Both the position numbers and the translations under genes were made by a program. DNA of 64,000 nt from Paenibacillus foliorum (GTDB lineage Bacteria; Bacillota; Bacilli; Paenibacillales; NBRC-103111), in the NCBI RefSeq assembly GCF_013141765.1, contig NZ_WHOD01000005.1:1-64000 (forward strand). The letters are read 5' to 3'. The notes under the pieces were generated by a model. That model had not been told where the DNA came from. It did no database searches and saw only the letters and a list, made by a program, of their open reading frames with translations. This document shows positions 51,784 through 62,812 of the stretch, in pieces (position 1 is the stretch's first letter; every line of letters begins with the position of its first letter).

Positions 51784-54700
51784 TTATTCTAACGGCTGAC
51801 TAACCAGCATGTGATAAAGACCTTTATCCATCATTAGCTGCTCATGAGTACCTGACTCTGCAATAACACCTTGATCCAGTACGAGAATGCGGTCTGCATG
51901 CCGAATCGTGCTCAGTCGGTGAGCAATTATGAGGGTCGTTCGATCCTTTAATATCGTGCTCATATTCCGCTGAATCGTCTTCTCGGATTCATTATCGAGC
52001 GCGCTGGTTGCTTCATCGAAAATCAAAATACGCGGATTTCCGATCAACGCCCGCGCTATGACGACGCGCTGGCGCTGCCCGCCGGAAAGGCTTGCGCCCC
52101 GCTCTCCAACCTGTGTATCGTAGCCATTCGGAAATGTCATAATGAATTCGTGTGCCCCCGCAAGCATGGCAGCCGCCATCACCTCATCCATCGAAGCATC
52201 GGGGATTTGATAAGCAATATTCTCATGAATCGTTCCGCTAAAAAGTCCAGCTTCCTGCTGTACCACTCCAATTTGCTTACGGAGCGTATCAGCCTGCACC
52301 CGCTGCAGGTCATGCCCATCGATGCGAACCGCCCCGCTGCTTGGAGCATATAGCTTAAGCAGTAAATTCGCCAAGGTCGATTTCCCTGACCCACTTCGAC
52401 CGACAATAGCAATCGTTTGGCCTGGAGCCATGTCGAAGGTAATGTTCTGCAGCACATTCTTCCCGTCTGAACTATAGCGAAACGATACGCGTTCAAAAGT
52501 AATCGCCCCCGTAAGCTTCGGCAGTGCTGTCAATCGGTTCAAATCGGCTTCCTCCACCTCCGTCTCGAATACATCGTCAAGCCGCTCCAAGGCAACCCGT
52601 ACGCCTTGAAACTCATCCCACATTCCGATTAGACCTAGTGCCGCATCGGTAACGATTGCAAACACTGCACTAAAAGCCATTAGCTCACCGACGGTCATCT
52701 TGTCCCCGATAATAAATACAGCCCCTGCATACAGTACGGTTATTCCGCTTAAGGTTTGCAGCACAGTGGCGACAGAACCGGAGAAGATGTCGATTTTCCA
52801 CCCCTTCATTTGTACAATAGTAGTTTGACGGAACCTTCCCTCCACCTTCTTCCTTACCTCGTCCTCGGCCGCGAGAGCTTTCACGGTACGCATGGAGCCA
52901 ATAGCTTCTACTAATACATTCTGCAAATCGACATCAGCTTGGAATTGCTTCCTGCTGTTGCGCTTCATAAGGGGAGTCACGATCAGCGTAAGAGCAATGA
53001 AGCAGGGAATGAACGCCAGGGCGATCCAAGCCAACGTAACGCTATAGGTAAACATAATGACTATGTAAACAACAATCGTCATCACATTCAGCACAGCATT
53101 CATACTGTTCGTGACAAGAAACTTCCGGATGACCTGATTCTCCCCGGCACGCGTCAAGATGTCTCCCACTTTCCGAGTGGCGAAATAACGCATGGGTAAG
53201 CGAAATACATGACGATAAAAGCTCATGATCATGTCGATATCAATTTTAATGAACGTCCCCGCTATGACCCATTCCCTGATCGATTGTACAAGTAGGGTTA
53301 GCAAAGAGACTCCAAGCATAATGATCATCATGACATTCAGGTCATCATAATTTCTACCAATAAGCACACGGTCGATCACCTGCTGTGTAAACAGTGGGAG
53401 CGCCAGGTTAATGAGCTGTAATAGTAATGTCATCCATAGGAGGTGGAACAACGCCTTCTTGTGGGAGACGAGAAAAGCCCAGTAGCGCCTGAATGAAGGC
53501 TTCGACTCTTCTTGGGTGAAGAAAGCTTCAACAGGCTTCATAAACACCGTATTCAGTGTCCATCCTTTCAGAAAATCGTCATGCAAATAAGTCAGTAACC
53601 CAACAGCCGGATCGGCCACGGTCACGTATCTTTCGTCTACCTTAACGACTACGATATAATGATTGCCTTTCCAGTGGGCGATAGCTGGCAGCGTCTGCTC
53701 GGTGAGTCCCTTCAAGCTGCTGCGGACCGCCTCCGCTTGAAAACCGATCAATTCCGCAGTTTTGCACAGATTGAATAACGTGCTTCCTTCCAACCCGACT
53801 TGTGCCAGCTCTCTGAGCCGATAAATGCTCAATCGCTTGCCGTAGTGCTCGGCGATCATCGAGAGACAGGTTGGGCCACAGTCCATCTCACTTTGCTGAA
53901 TACGTACCGGGAATCGATTCCTTAAACGCCAAGTCCTTCGTCCGCCGTACCGCTGCTGCTTCTCCTGTTCGGCTTCATCCTCAACACTTTCGGACGCATA
54001 AACTGCGCTATCGGTAACGCTCGCTACCGCATTTTGTAAATAAGCAGAAGCAATACCTATAATCGTTTCCCTAACCTTCGGGTACTTAAGAATCAACTTA
54101 TCAAAGTCGCTCTTGGCCAGACTGAACACGGAAACCGCTTCGTCCGCTACAACACTGGCCTTTCGAGGATCCCCGGTCAATAGCGCGAGTTCCCCGAAAA
54201 ACCCCCCTGCTTTGACGATATTAAGCTTCCGATTCCCCTCGCTTTCCTTAAGTACAGAAGCCGTACCGGTACGAAGGATATAGAATGCATCTCCTGTCTC
54301 CCCTTCATTGACAATTGCCTCGCCGGGTGCATATTCCTTCATAACCATAATATCAAGCAGCGAGCGCAGCTCCTGATGATGCAGCGGGGCAAACAGCGCC
54401 GTCCGCTTCAGAAATTTGCGCATCGCATCATCGGCTAATTGTTCAAGTAAATACACCCTCAATTCAGGATGCGCGTCGATCATTTGCATAAACATGGTTC
54501 TGGATAAACGTAGCAGCTCAAGCTTCGCCGATGCCCTCAGCGTATGCTCCTGAAATTGTTCATTCAACAGCGCTTCCTGTCCGAAATGCGAGCCCGCTTC
54601 CATTAATCCGAAATTGATCTCTTTACCATCCTCATCCTTACCGATTATTCGTACTTTGCCCGCCAAGATGATATGGAACGATTCTCCTCTTTCCCCAGCT

Positions 54701-54828
54701 TCAATAATCGTGTCACCCATATGGAAAGAAAGCCTCTCAAAGGAGGCAAATAACTCTTCCTTCTCCTGTGGCGACAGCACCTGAAAAATAGGGATTGTAT
54801 CCAAAATCAAATGATGTACATCCAGCAT
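51784..54828 (-). CDS. Cyclic-nucleotide-binding C39 peptidase ABC exporter
   Basis: 1014 residues. Domains in order: two cNMP-binding folds (about 12-125, GDTIIEAGERGESFHIILAG; about 145-265, GEAIVNEGETGDAFYILRTG), C39 peptidase with C317 (EMDCGPTCLSM), H390 (WKGNHYIVV) and D406 (VADPA), six-helix ABC membrane domain (about 450-735), and ATPase with Walker A GRSGSGKST (810-818), signature LSGGQRQR (914-921) and Walker B ILIFDEATSALD. It should remove a double-glycine leader and export the peptide. The architecture recalls cyanobacterial HetC-like exporters. The paired cNMP domains suggest gating by a nucleotide. It follows the PpiC-like gene by 19 bases. Confidence 0.92.
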   Translation of the reverse strand: MLDVHHLILDTIPIFQVLSPQEKEELFASFERLSFHMGDTIIEAGERGESFHIILAGKVRIIGKDEDGKEINFGLMEAGSHFGQEALLNEQFQEHTLRASAKLELLRLSRTMFMQMIDAHPELRVYLLEQLADDAMRKFLKRTALFAPLHHQELRSLLDIMVMKEYAPGEAIVNEGETGDAFYILRTGTASVLKESEGNRKLNIVKAGGFFGELALLTGDPRKASVVADEAVSVFSLAKSDFDKLILKYPKVRETIIGIASAYLQNAVASVTDSAVYASESVEDEAEQEKQQRYGGRRTWRLRNRFPVRIQQSEMDCGPTCLSMIAEHYGKRLSIYRLRELAQVGLEGSTLFNLCKTAELIGFQAEAVRSSLKGLTEQTLPAIAHWKGNHYIVVVKVDERYVTVADPAVGLLTYLHDDFLKGWTLNTVFMKPVEAFFTQEESKPSFRRYWAFLVSHKKALFHLLWMTLLLQLINLALPLFTQQVIDRVLIGRNYDDLNVMMIIMLGVSLLTLLVQSIREWVIAGTFIKIDIDMIMSFYRHVFRLPMRYFATRKVGDILTRAGENQVIRKFLVTNSMNAVLNVMTIVVYIVIMFTYSVTLAWIALAFIPCFIALTLIVTPLMKRNSRKQFQADVDLQNVLVEAIGSMRTVKALAAEDEVRKKVEGRFRQTTIVQMKGWKIDIFSGSVATVLQTLSGITVLYAGAVFIIGDKMTVGELMAFSAVFAIVTDAALGLIGMWDEFQGVRVALERLDDVFETEVEEADLNRLTALPKLTGAITFERVSFRYSSDGKNVLQNITFDMAPGQTIAIVGRSGSGKSTLANLLLKLYAPSSGAVRIDGHDLQRVQADTLRKQIGVVQQEAGLFSGTIHENIAYQIPDASMDEVMAAAMLAGAHEFIMTFPNGYDTQVGERGASLSGGQRQRVVIARALIGNPRILIFDEATSALDNESEKTIQRNMSTILKDRTTLIIAHRLSTIRHADRILVLDQGVIAESGTHEQLMMDKGLYHMLVSQPLE

Positions 54829-54847
54829 TCCTGTGCCTCCCGAACGA

Positions 54848-55633
54848 TCAGCCTAATTGCTCCCCTGCCAAATAGTCCCATAGTTTAATATCGACTTTTG
54901 ATCTTTTTACAGCTTCGTTCAGCCACTCTTCATAAATCAAATCAGCAAGCTTGATCCTAAGCTCCCCCGTTAGTGCAGCCGGAATCACTTCCCAAACATA
55001 CAGTAATCGAAAACAAGATCCTATTGGAAAAGGCCCTCCCGATTGTCCTGCTTCCGAACTGAAAACAAATGACTCCTCTTCCCCGCTCATTTCAGTTCTT
55101 CTAATTGACCCGAAGTACCCGCCGTCGTACTTGCTGCTGCTGTTCAAACAATAGATTTGCGCCAACTGGTAGAACGGCTCGCCCTCTTCAAGCTGAAACA
55201 GCAACTCTTGTGCCTGCTCTCTGCTACCGACTATTAATTGAGAAATGATTGCTCTATCATAGGAAAGTTTGTTTTTCAAATAATAAGCGTCTATCCTGTC
55301 TTCTGATACGATCTCCTTCACCTTCTCCGCCAGAAGCCGGGCTTTGGCCGACTCGAACAGATCAGCCATTACCAACCCTCGCGCTTTAAGCCAAGCCACA
55401 GTTTCTGCAGCACTGTATAACCCCAATTGCTGTCGCAGCTCATTGACTTTCACTTTCCATTCCTGCTCATCGATTGATATCTTATGCTGTTCCGCAAACT
55501 CCTTCATAATGGCTCTTCGAATGCTATCCTCGACAGCGGAAAAACGCCCCTCCATGCACGCAAGCTTTAATACATCGCGTAGACGCCATTCCGTACCGTT
55601 CACGTTAAACATTACTAGCTCCATAGCATCCAT
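54848..55633 (-). CDS. Parvulin-like (PpiC-related) peptide maturation protein
   Basis: 261 residues from ATG 55633, with GAGGTGG upstream. A GTG at 55651 lies in front of that site. The N-terminal half is a SurA-like helical bundle (SIRRAIMKEFAEQHKISIDE, ESAKARLLAEKVKEIVSED). The C-terminal half resembles a rotamase (AIISQLIVGSREQAQELLFQ, SSKYDGGYFGSIRRTEM, FSSEAGQSGGPFPIGS). There is no signal peptide or lipobox, unlike PrsA, so it is cytosolic. It resembles the PpiC-related putative peptide maturation proteins of RiPP-like loci and probably binds or isomerises the precursor before export. Confidence 0.78.
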   Translation of the reverse strand: MDAMELVMFNVNGTEWRLRDVLKLACMEGRFSAVEDSIRRAIMKEFAEQHKISIDEQEWKVKVNELRQQLGLYSAAETVAWLKARGLVMADLFESAKARLLAEKVKEIVSEDRIDAYYLKNKLSYDRAIISQLIVGSREQAQELLFQLEEGEPFYQLAQIYCLNSSSKYDGGYFGSIRRTEMSGEEESFVFSSEAGQSGGPFPIGSCFRLLYVWEVIPAALTGELRIKLADLIYEEWLNEAVKRSKVDIKLWDYLAGEQLG

Positions 55634-55652
55634 AATAAGCCACCTCTTCACA

Positions 55653-55697
55653 TTGAACTGGAAAAAACCTAACGATAGTTAGGTTTTTCCAGTTCAA
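55653..55697 (-). terminator. Long stem-loop between precursor and maturation gene
   Basis: Arms 55653-55673 and 55678-55697 pair over 20 base pairs with one bulged A and loop GATA. On the minus strand the 3' arm contains TTTTTT. It lies between the precursor stop and the PpiC-like start and probably acts as a partial terminator or RNA-stabilising end that gives excess precursor mRNA. Confidence 0.75.
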
Positions 55698-55760
55698 CAA
55701 TCTGTTTTTAAAAGAATCAAATCATTGCTACAATCAAAGTATGTCGTATTTACTTGTGCT

Positions 55761-55931
55761 TTAGTTTGAGCTTCGACTAGTTCCTCTCGGGCTTACTTTT
55801 GGAAGGGGGGCAATTGTTCCTGACGCCCCTACTGTCCCCGCTCCTCCGGTTGTTTCTTTCATTTCCAGCTCCGTCAATGGCTTCTCCAAATCTTCAAGCT
55901 TTAAATCTTTTGATTCTTTGTCATTGGACAT
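55761..55931 (-). CDS. Double-glycine precursor peptide
   Basis: 56 residues from ATG 55931, directly behind GGAGG. Reading upstream to 56054 crosses the promoter and is not used. The leader LKLEDLEKPLTELEMKETTG plus G ends at residue 30. Its LE--L-ELEMKETTGG pattern is a classic C39-cleaved leader. The core AGTVGASGTIAPLPKVSPRG then TSRSSN (26 residues) has no Cys, Trp or aromatic residue but three Pro and eight Ser/Thr. No lanthipeptide or radical SAM enzyme is nearby, so the product may be unmodified or altered only by the PpiC-like protein. It is a likely signal or bacteriocin-like peptide. Confidence 0.8.
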   Translation of the reverse strand: MSNDKESKDLKLEDLEKPLTELEMKETTGGAGTVGASGTIAPLPKVSPRGTSRSSN

Positions 55932-55967
55932 TGTATTATTCCTCCAGTAAATTAAGTTTTTTAATCT

Positions 55968-56042
55968 CATTAAGAATACCATCCTGCTTTCGCGCATTCT
56001 ATTATCCGAACGTAGTAAAACAGTCGAATTCGGGTATACCTT
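55968..56042 (-). promoter_or_regulatory. Promoter block B upstream of the precursor
   Basis: The minus strand carries palindrome GGTATACC, then -35 TCGACT, a 17-base spacer and -10 TAATAG. It is nearly identical to 51650-51724. The conserved stretch extends well past the core promoter on both sides, suggesting a bound activator at GGTATACCCGAA and a conserved early transcribed region. Confidence 0.8.
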
Positions 56043-56068
56043 CGTTCTCCTCACGGAAAAAAAAAAGA

Positions 56069-56100
56069 AGACAAGCTCTCTCTTAAGAGAAAACTTGTCT
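56069..56100 (-). terminator. Terminator of the regulator gene
   Basis: AGACAAG (56069-56075) pairs with CTTGTCT (56094-56100), with an inner TCTCTT/AAGAGA stem. On the minus strand it is followed by a run of about ten T. It isolates the regulator from the precursor operon. Confidence 0.85.
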
Positions 56101-56108
56101 GATTACGA

Positions 56109-58166
56109 TCATTTTGTTTTTTTCAAGTAGCTGTTAACCAGTTGCGTTCGATTCCTGACATTCAACTTCCGAAATACCGCTGTCAAATGCTTCTTGACCG
56201 TTACTTCTGTAATAAACAAGTCCGCCGCAATTTCTTGATTCGTATAACCCTTCTCCAGCAGCCCCACCACTTCTTTTTCCCGCTCAGATAGCGTCTGCAT
56301 ACCATCATCCTGCTGCTTGGAATGATCTACAAGGCCGAAGGACGCTATCATTTTGTTCAAATAATCCTGCAGCTTGCCGCCCCTCGTATCGAGAACGTAA
56401 TATGGCGTAGGAGCGTTAATGTCATAATCGTAATGGGCAACGTTTTTCACCTGCTCGCACCCCAAGCTAAGGTGGAATTCCTTTAAGAAGGAGAGCTCCG
56501 GAGGAGCAGTCGTCACGACATAACCGGAAGATATAAGCAGTGAGATGAACGATAGCCCTGCAGTTGTACGTATCGCCACGTCCTCAAAATCCGACACATC
56601 GACCGTTTTCACAAAATAACCCGCAATATGTTCCTTCGGCACCCGGAGTTCCTTCAGCCTATGATTCGGGAGACTTTGGAAATAAGTGGATGATGGCGGG
56701 TGAGTTAGCAAGTAGTCAAGTGTTCCTGTATGAATCGGAATAATTGCCGTCAGACCGCATATTGCCCCCTGCTGATCTCTCATCAGCTTAACAATGCCAG
56801 GATCGAGTTCGTAAAGCTCTTGAAGATGAATATGCTTAATCGGGTAAAAACATTCTTCTTTAGAAATCATATACTCAAACCTCTCGCCCGTGTCCGGGTT
56901 CTGGAGAGGAAGGCAAACTTCCTTCAGATTGATGATACGATTTTCCAAATACTGCTCAGCCTCCGCCCAATTGGACGGATTCAACGTCTCCAAGAGATAC
57001 GGAGTCAATTTCTGAAAACAGAAATTGCGGACAACATGATCGCCGATATAATAGTACCATTCGACGCCTTCCCAAGCGATCATCTTTCTATTTGACTGGT
57101 TGGTCATCCTGCTGTAGTAATACATGATGCAGCGCTTCCATAACCGGTCGTAATGTTCGGGCTGGCGCAAACGCAACTCATAGCTGATGGCATCCCGCAT
57201 CAAATCATGAAGGATCCAACCCCTATCCACTCTCCGAATGAAGGAAAGTCCGACCAGTCGTTGGAATAAAACCGTCTTTACCTGCCGATCCAATACATAG
57301 GAGAGCAGCTCTTGGTTAAAATGCCGAAGAACAGCTACGGTCTCTACGAGTTCCCTAAGATTGTCGTCCGGAACCTCTTTTAACCAGATGCTCACGATAT
57401 GTTCGAACACTTCGATTTCATCCACCAATTCCAAGCCCTGAATGTTCTGAACCATCGTCGTCGAGACGATCAAGGATAACGTGAGCGGATGTCCTCTAGT
57501 TTTCATCCAAATCTGTTTTATCATCGGCTCCTGAGAAATGCCTGAGCGCTCCAGATATTGCTTAACGGAGAAATAATCCAGATCCCCAATGGGCATCCGG
57601 TGTATCCAATGGCGCCATACCGGAGAACTGAGCCATATGCCTTGCAAGGGGAATCTTCCCGCAATGAGAATCAGGATTTCCGGGTACAATTGTGGGAGGA
57701 GTGCCTCTCTCAGCCAGAGCTCCATATCACCCATGTCCTCGAATGTGTCTAAGGCGAGGACAAGCTTCTGATTCATTGCCTTTTCCCTCAGGATGTCATG
57801 ACATAGCTCTAGAAGCGCCTGCGGCTCGGCGATCTGCTGCAGCTTCTCCATCGGATAGCCGAGTATACGCAACAATTGCGTACAAAAGTCCTGTGGTGTA
57901 TGAGAGAACCCGCGGCTGTCCATTAACAGAAAGGCGGCATTCACATGCACCGCCAGCCGACGGAACTCGTCGATTAAATAGCTTTTTCCTACGCCGCCGG
58001 TACCATAGAGATTCAAGATCCGTCCCTGTTGTCCACCGATTGTCAGTTGCTGCATGAAATACTGAATTTCGATGTCCCGCCCTACCAAATAATGCCGTTC
58101 CAGCTGGTCAATCTGGACAGCTATGCGTTCCTCGGAACTGCCTACCTTCACCTTGCCATTATACAT
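56109..58166 (-). CDS. STAND-type ATPase with LuxR DNA-binding domain
   Basis: 685 residues. An NTPase module has Walker A GTGGVGKS (55-62) and Walker B KLVLALDTFEDM (134-145), then helical STAND-like arms (IWMKTRGHPLTLSLIVSTTM, GWILHDLMRDAISYELR). A middle region of about 200 residues has no recognised fold and may sense a ligand (KHIHLQELYELDPGIVKLMR, IRTTAGLSFISLLISSGYVV). The C-terminal LuxR/GerE helix-turn-helix is LSEREKEVVGLLEKGYTNQE to LTAVFRKLNVRNRTQLV (626-676). It is a MalT-like activator by architecture and probably drives both promoter blocks. Confidence 0.88.
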   Translation of the reverse strand: MYNGKVKVGSSEERIAVQIDQLERHYLVGRDIEIQYFMQQLTIGGQQGRILNLYGTGGVGKSYLIDEFRRLAVHVNAAFLLMDSRGFSHTPQDFCTQLLRILGYPMEKLQQIAEPQALLELCHDILREKAMNQKLVLALDTFEDMGDMELWLREALLPQLYPEILILIAGRFPLQGIWLSSPVWRHWIHRMPIGDLDYFSVKQYLERSGISQEPMIKQIWMKTRGHPLTLSLIVSTTMVQNIQGLELVDEIEVFEHIVSIWLKEVPDDNLRELVETVAVLRHFNQELLSYVLDRQVKTVLFQRLVGLSFIRRVDRGWILHDLMRDAISYELRLRQPEHYDRLWKRCIMYYYSRMTNQSNRKMIAWEGVEWYYYIGDHVVRNFCFQKLTPYLLETLNPSNWAEAEQYLENRIINLKEVCLPLQNPDTGERFEYMISKEECFYPIKHIHLQELYELDPGIVKLMRDQQGAICGLTAIIPIHTGTLDYLLTHPPSSTYFQSLPNHRLKELRVPKEHIAGYFVKTVDVSDFEDVAIRTTAGLSFISLLISSGYVVTTAPPELSFLKEFHLSLGCEQVKNVAHYDYDINAPTPYYVLDTRGGKLQDYLNKMIASFGLVDHSKQQDDGMQTLSEREKEVVGLLEKGYTNQEIAADLFITEVTVKKHLTAVFRKLNVRNRTQLVNSYLKKTK

Positions 58167-58776
58167 AGGATAAACCCTACCTTCGAATTACATCATAAAA
58201 AACGCGGGGAGAGTGCGTTACAGTAAAGTAGGTTCTTTAGCCTACTACAAATAAAACGGTCAGGGTCATTTTGCAAACTGCAGCTAGCACTCCTACAATC
58301 AGCTCCGTCGAATATTCATTCCTGCATAACTGACATCCGATAATCGCAGCAATTCAAAATTGCGATCTTCTGCAGCTTTTCTTCTTTATGTGCAAATGTG
58401 CAATTGTTTTCTTCATACCGCATATCCTAAGTCTCTTTCTTATCTGGATCAGAGTTTCTCTTGAAATTATGCTCTTCCGGTAAGGTTCAGTTTCGAATAC
58501 CTTATCTAGATAAATTATATATTTTATTCTACTGTGGAAGCCAGTACTTCTTTTCGATATTCTTGTCGCATCAATAAGTTATTCAACCTTAGGGCTTTGA
58601 AGTAAAGGTCCTTTAACCAATTAATTTTAATGTTGATCGGCTACAGTAAGTTGGGCAGATAAATTGAGGGCTAGTATGTGCACGCGTATTGCGACCTTTA
58701 ACATAACAGGGCCGCCGGTTTATGACGCGGCAGCCTTAAATTGGTTGTTTATTGAACTCCCTCGTTCCCGGTTAGT
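58167..58776. other. Long gap with hairpin unit
   Basis: About 610 bp with no credible gene. The right part (58702-58775) is a repeat unit: GGCCGCC ... GCGGCAGCC-type hairpin arms, then TTGAACTCCCTCGTTCCCGG and TTAG. It lies at the 3' end of the acetyltransferase gene. The left part contains the regulator's own upstream region, in which I could not pick a promoter. Confidence 0.5.
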
Positions 58777-59226
58777 TTAGTCTTCGAATCTTTTTATATA
58801 ATTCTTTTGATCCTTTGTAAACATATAGCTTCGTCTCTCATAAAACCTGTGAGCATGTATTCGACCTGGGTGGGATAACAATTTTATTCCAGAATATCCA
58901 CTGTCCTTTCCCCACTTTTCAAGGCGATCAATCAAGATACCGCCTATACCCTGATTCCTATAACTTTCTTTAACAACAAATCCCAGAACGTTTACTAAAG
59001 AGTCGGAAAAAAGTAATTCATACGGGCTTCCATGAATATATCCTATTACCTCGGTGTCTTGTTCGTAAACAAAAATGATATCTTTAGTTTTCTTTGTAAT
59101 GATTTCAATCTTCTCTCTTACTCTCTCTTCGGAAAATACATGTAGATTCGGGTTAAAGGCTTGATTTAGCAAATAAATATCATGATAATCAGTTTCTCGA
59201 ATTTCCCTAACCTTGTTTTCTTTCAT
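58777..59226 (-). CDS. GNAT-family N-acetyltransferase
   Basis: 149-residue acetyl-CoA-dependent acetyltransferase. VLGFVVKESYRNQGIGGILI contains the pyrophosphate loop RNQGIGG. HRFYERRSYMFTKDQKNYIK is the typical end strand. The start VREIRETDYHDIYLLNQAF is the family beginning. Substrate unknown. Intact, single gene, followed by a hairpin unit. Confidence 0.9.
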   Translation of the reverse strand: MKENKVREIRETDYHDIYLLNQAFNPNLHVFSEERVREKIEIITKKTKDIIFVYEQDTEVIGYIHGSPYELLFSDSLVNVLGFVVKESYRNQGIGGILIDRLEKWGKDSGYSGIKLLSHPGRIHAHRFYERRSYMFTKDQKNYIKRFED

Positions 59227-59318
59227 ATTTAAACGCCTCTATTCTTTAGATCATTACAATCATCTAAAATAAAATTTACAGGTCATTGCACATCTTGGCA
59301 AGGCAATATGTATGCACT

Positions 59319-59392
59319 TAACTCCGTTACTCTAATAAAACAAAAGAGGAGCTGCCGCGAAGCAAGCCCCTCAACTATTGTTCTCCCGTTAG
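59319..59392 (-). repeat. Complete dispersed hairpin unit / terminator
   Basis: Left box ACTCCGTTACTC, then GAGGAGCTGCCGCGAAGCAA and GCCCCTC hairpin (59347-59372), then right box TTCTCCCGTTAGC. Read on the minus strand the hairpin ends in CTCTTTTG and would terminate the gene at 59462. It is closely similar to the unit at 62701. Confidence 0.65.
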
Positions 59393-59461
59393 CGCAATCT
59401 ATCAGTTCCCATTTTACATGTTCTGAATGGCTAAATAACTTTGTTCGTTTATTTGCTTACT

Positions 59462-59776
59462 TTAATATTCTCCTTTAATAATCCCCTCAGAAAGCTTAAA
59501 ACCAACGGCCCGCTTCTTAGGGTCATCAACTGTATACATGACGTTGACCTCAAGACCATCCTCATAAAAGACGTAGGCCATTTTAATATTTTCCACTTGA
59601 AAACGCGACGTTTCTAAAGGTTTGGCCGCAAACTCAATATCACGTTCTTCTTCCAAAATTCGGTTCACATAATCAAGGGTCTCCTGGCTTTCGCTAGCTG
59701 GTACAACCGTAAATTCATGCTTGTATTTGTTCATAAAGTAACGGGCTTCATTAGCACGTAAACCAGCAATCGCCAA
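59462..59776 (-). CDS. Unrecognised small protein
   Basis: 104 codons from a TTG at 59776, or 90 from the ATG at 59734. KHEFTVVPASESQETLDYVN, IEFAAKPLETSRFQVENIKM and VFYEDGLEVNVMYTVDDPKK suggest a compact alpha/beta protein. No family recognised. Neither start has a strong ribosome site, so the N-terminus is uncertain. The terminator-like repeat at 59319 follows it. Confidence 0.5.
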   Translation of the reverse strand: MAIAGLRANEARYFMNKYKHEFTVVPASESQETLDYVNRILEEERDIEFAAKPLETSRFQVENIKMAYVFYEDGLEVNVMYTVDDPKKRAVGFKLSEGIIKGEY

Positions 59777-59882
59777 TTACCTGACTAAGACGGGTAGTTA
59801 AAAGGTAACCGCCCTTTTATCCATGATAGGTTGCATTTAATGTCTTCCATTATGACAGAGGCTCTATTGACTTATTCAACCA

Positions 59883-62495
<2,613 letters not shown>

Positions 62496-62700
62496 TCAAT
62501 ATCTCTCCTAACCATTAAATTGAGAAAAAACATTTGACAAGAGTTTTACCGGCATGGTAGACTTAAAGAGTAAGATCTAATATTTATGTCAATTTACCTT
62601 GTAAAAGTCGCAATCTGATTATATCATCGTGTCTGTTTATATGCAATATTAGAGAACCTGGTAAAACTACTCAGGTTCTATTTGCAATGCTATAGTCTTA

Positions 62701-62787
62701 CAACGTAACCGGATGCCAATACGGGCGCGGCAACAAACAAAAGAGGAGCTGCTCAAAGCAAGCCCCTCCATTCTCGTTTCCGGTTAG
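62701..62787 (-). repeat. Complete dispersed hairpin unit / terminator
   Basis: Left box CAACGTAACCGG, hairpin GAGGAGCTGCTCAAAGCAAG and CCCCTC (62743-62768), right box TTCTCGTTTCCGGTTAG. On the minus strand it terminates the acetyltransferase gene at 62813 and separates it from rph. Confidence 0.65.
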
Positions 62788-62812
62788 TTGAGTAATTTGT
62801 GATTAGATTATT

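Noticed and set aside
57558..58226. Several plus-strand ORFs opposite the regulator
   Set aside because: All are antisense shadows of the STAND/LuxR gene, whose domains are unambiguous.
62743..62768. Possible rifamycin-associated element (RAE) upstream of rph
   Set aside because: The GGGGCTTGC half is shared with RAE, but the sequence is not the full palindrome. A near-identical copy lies downstream of rph at 59347, and both belong to the hairpin-unit family placed at other genes' 3' ends.
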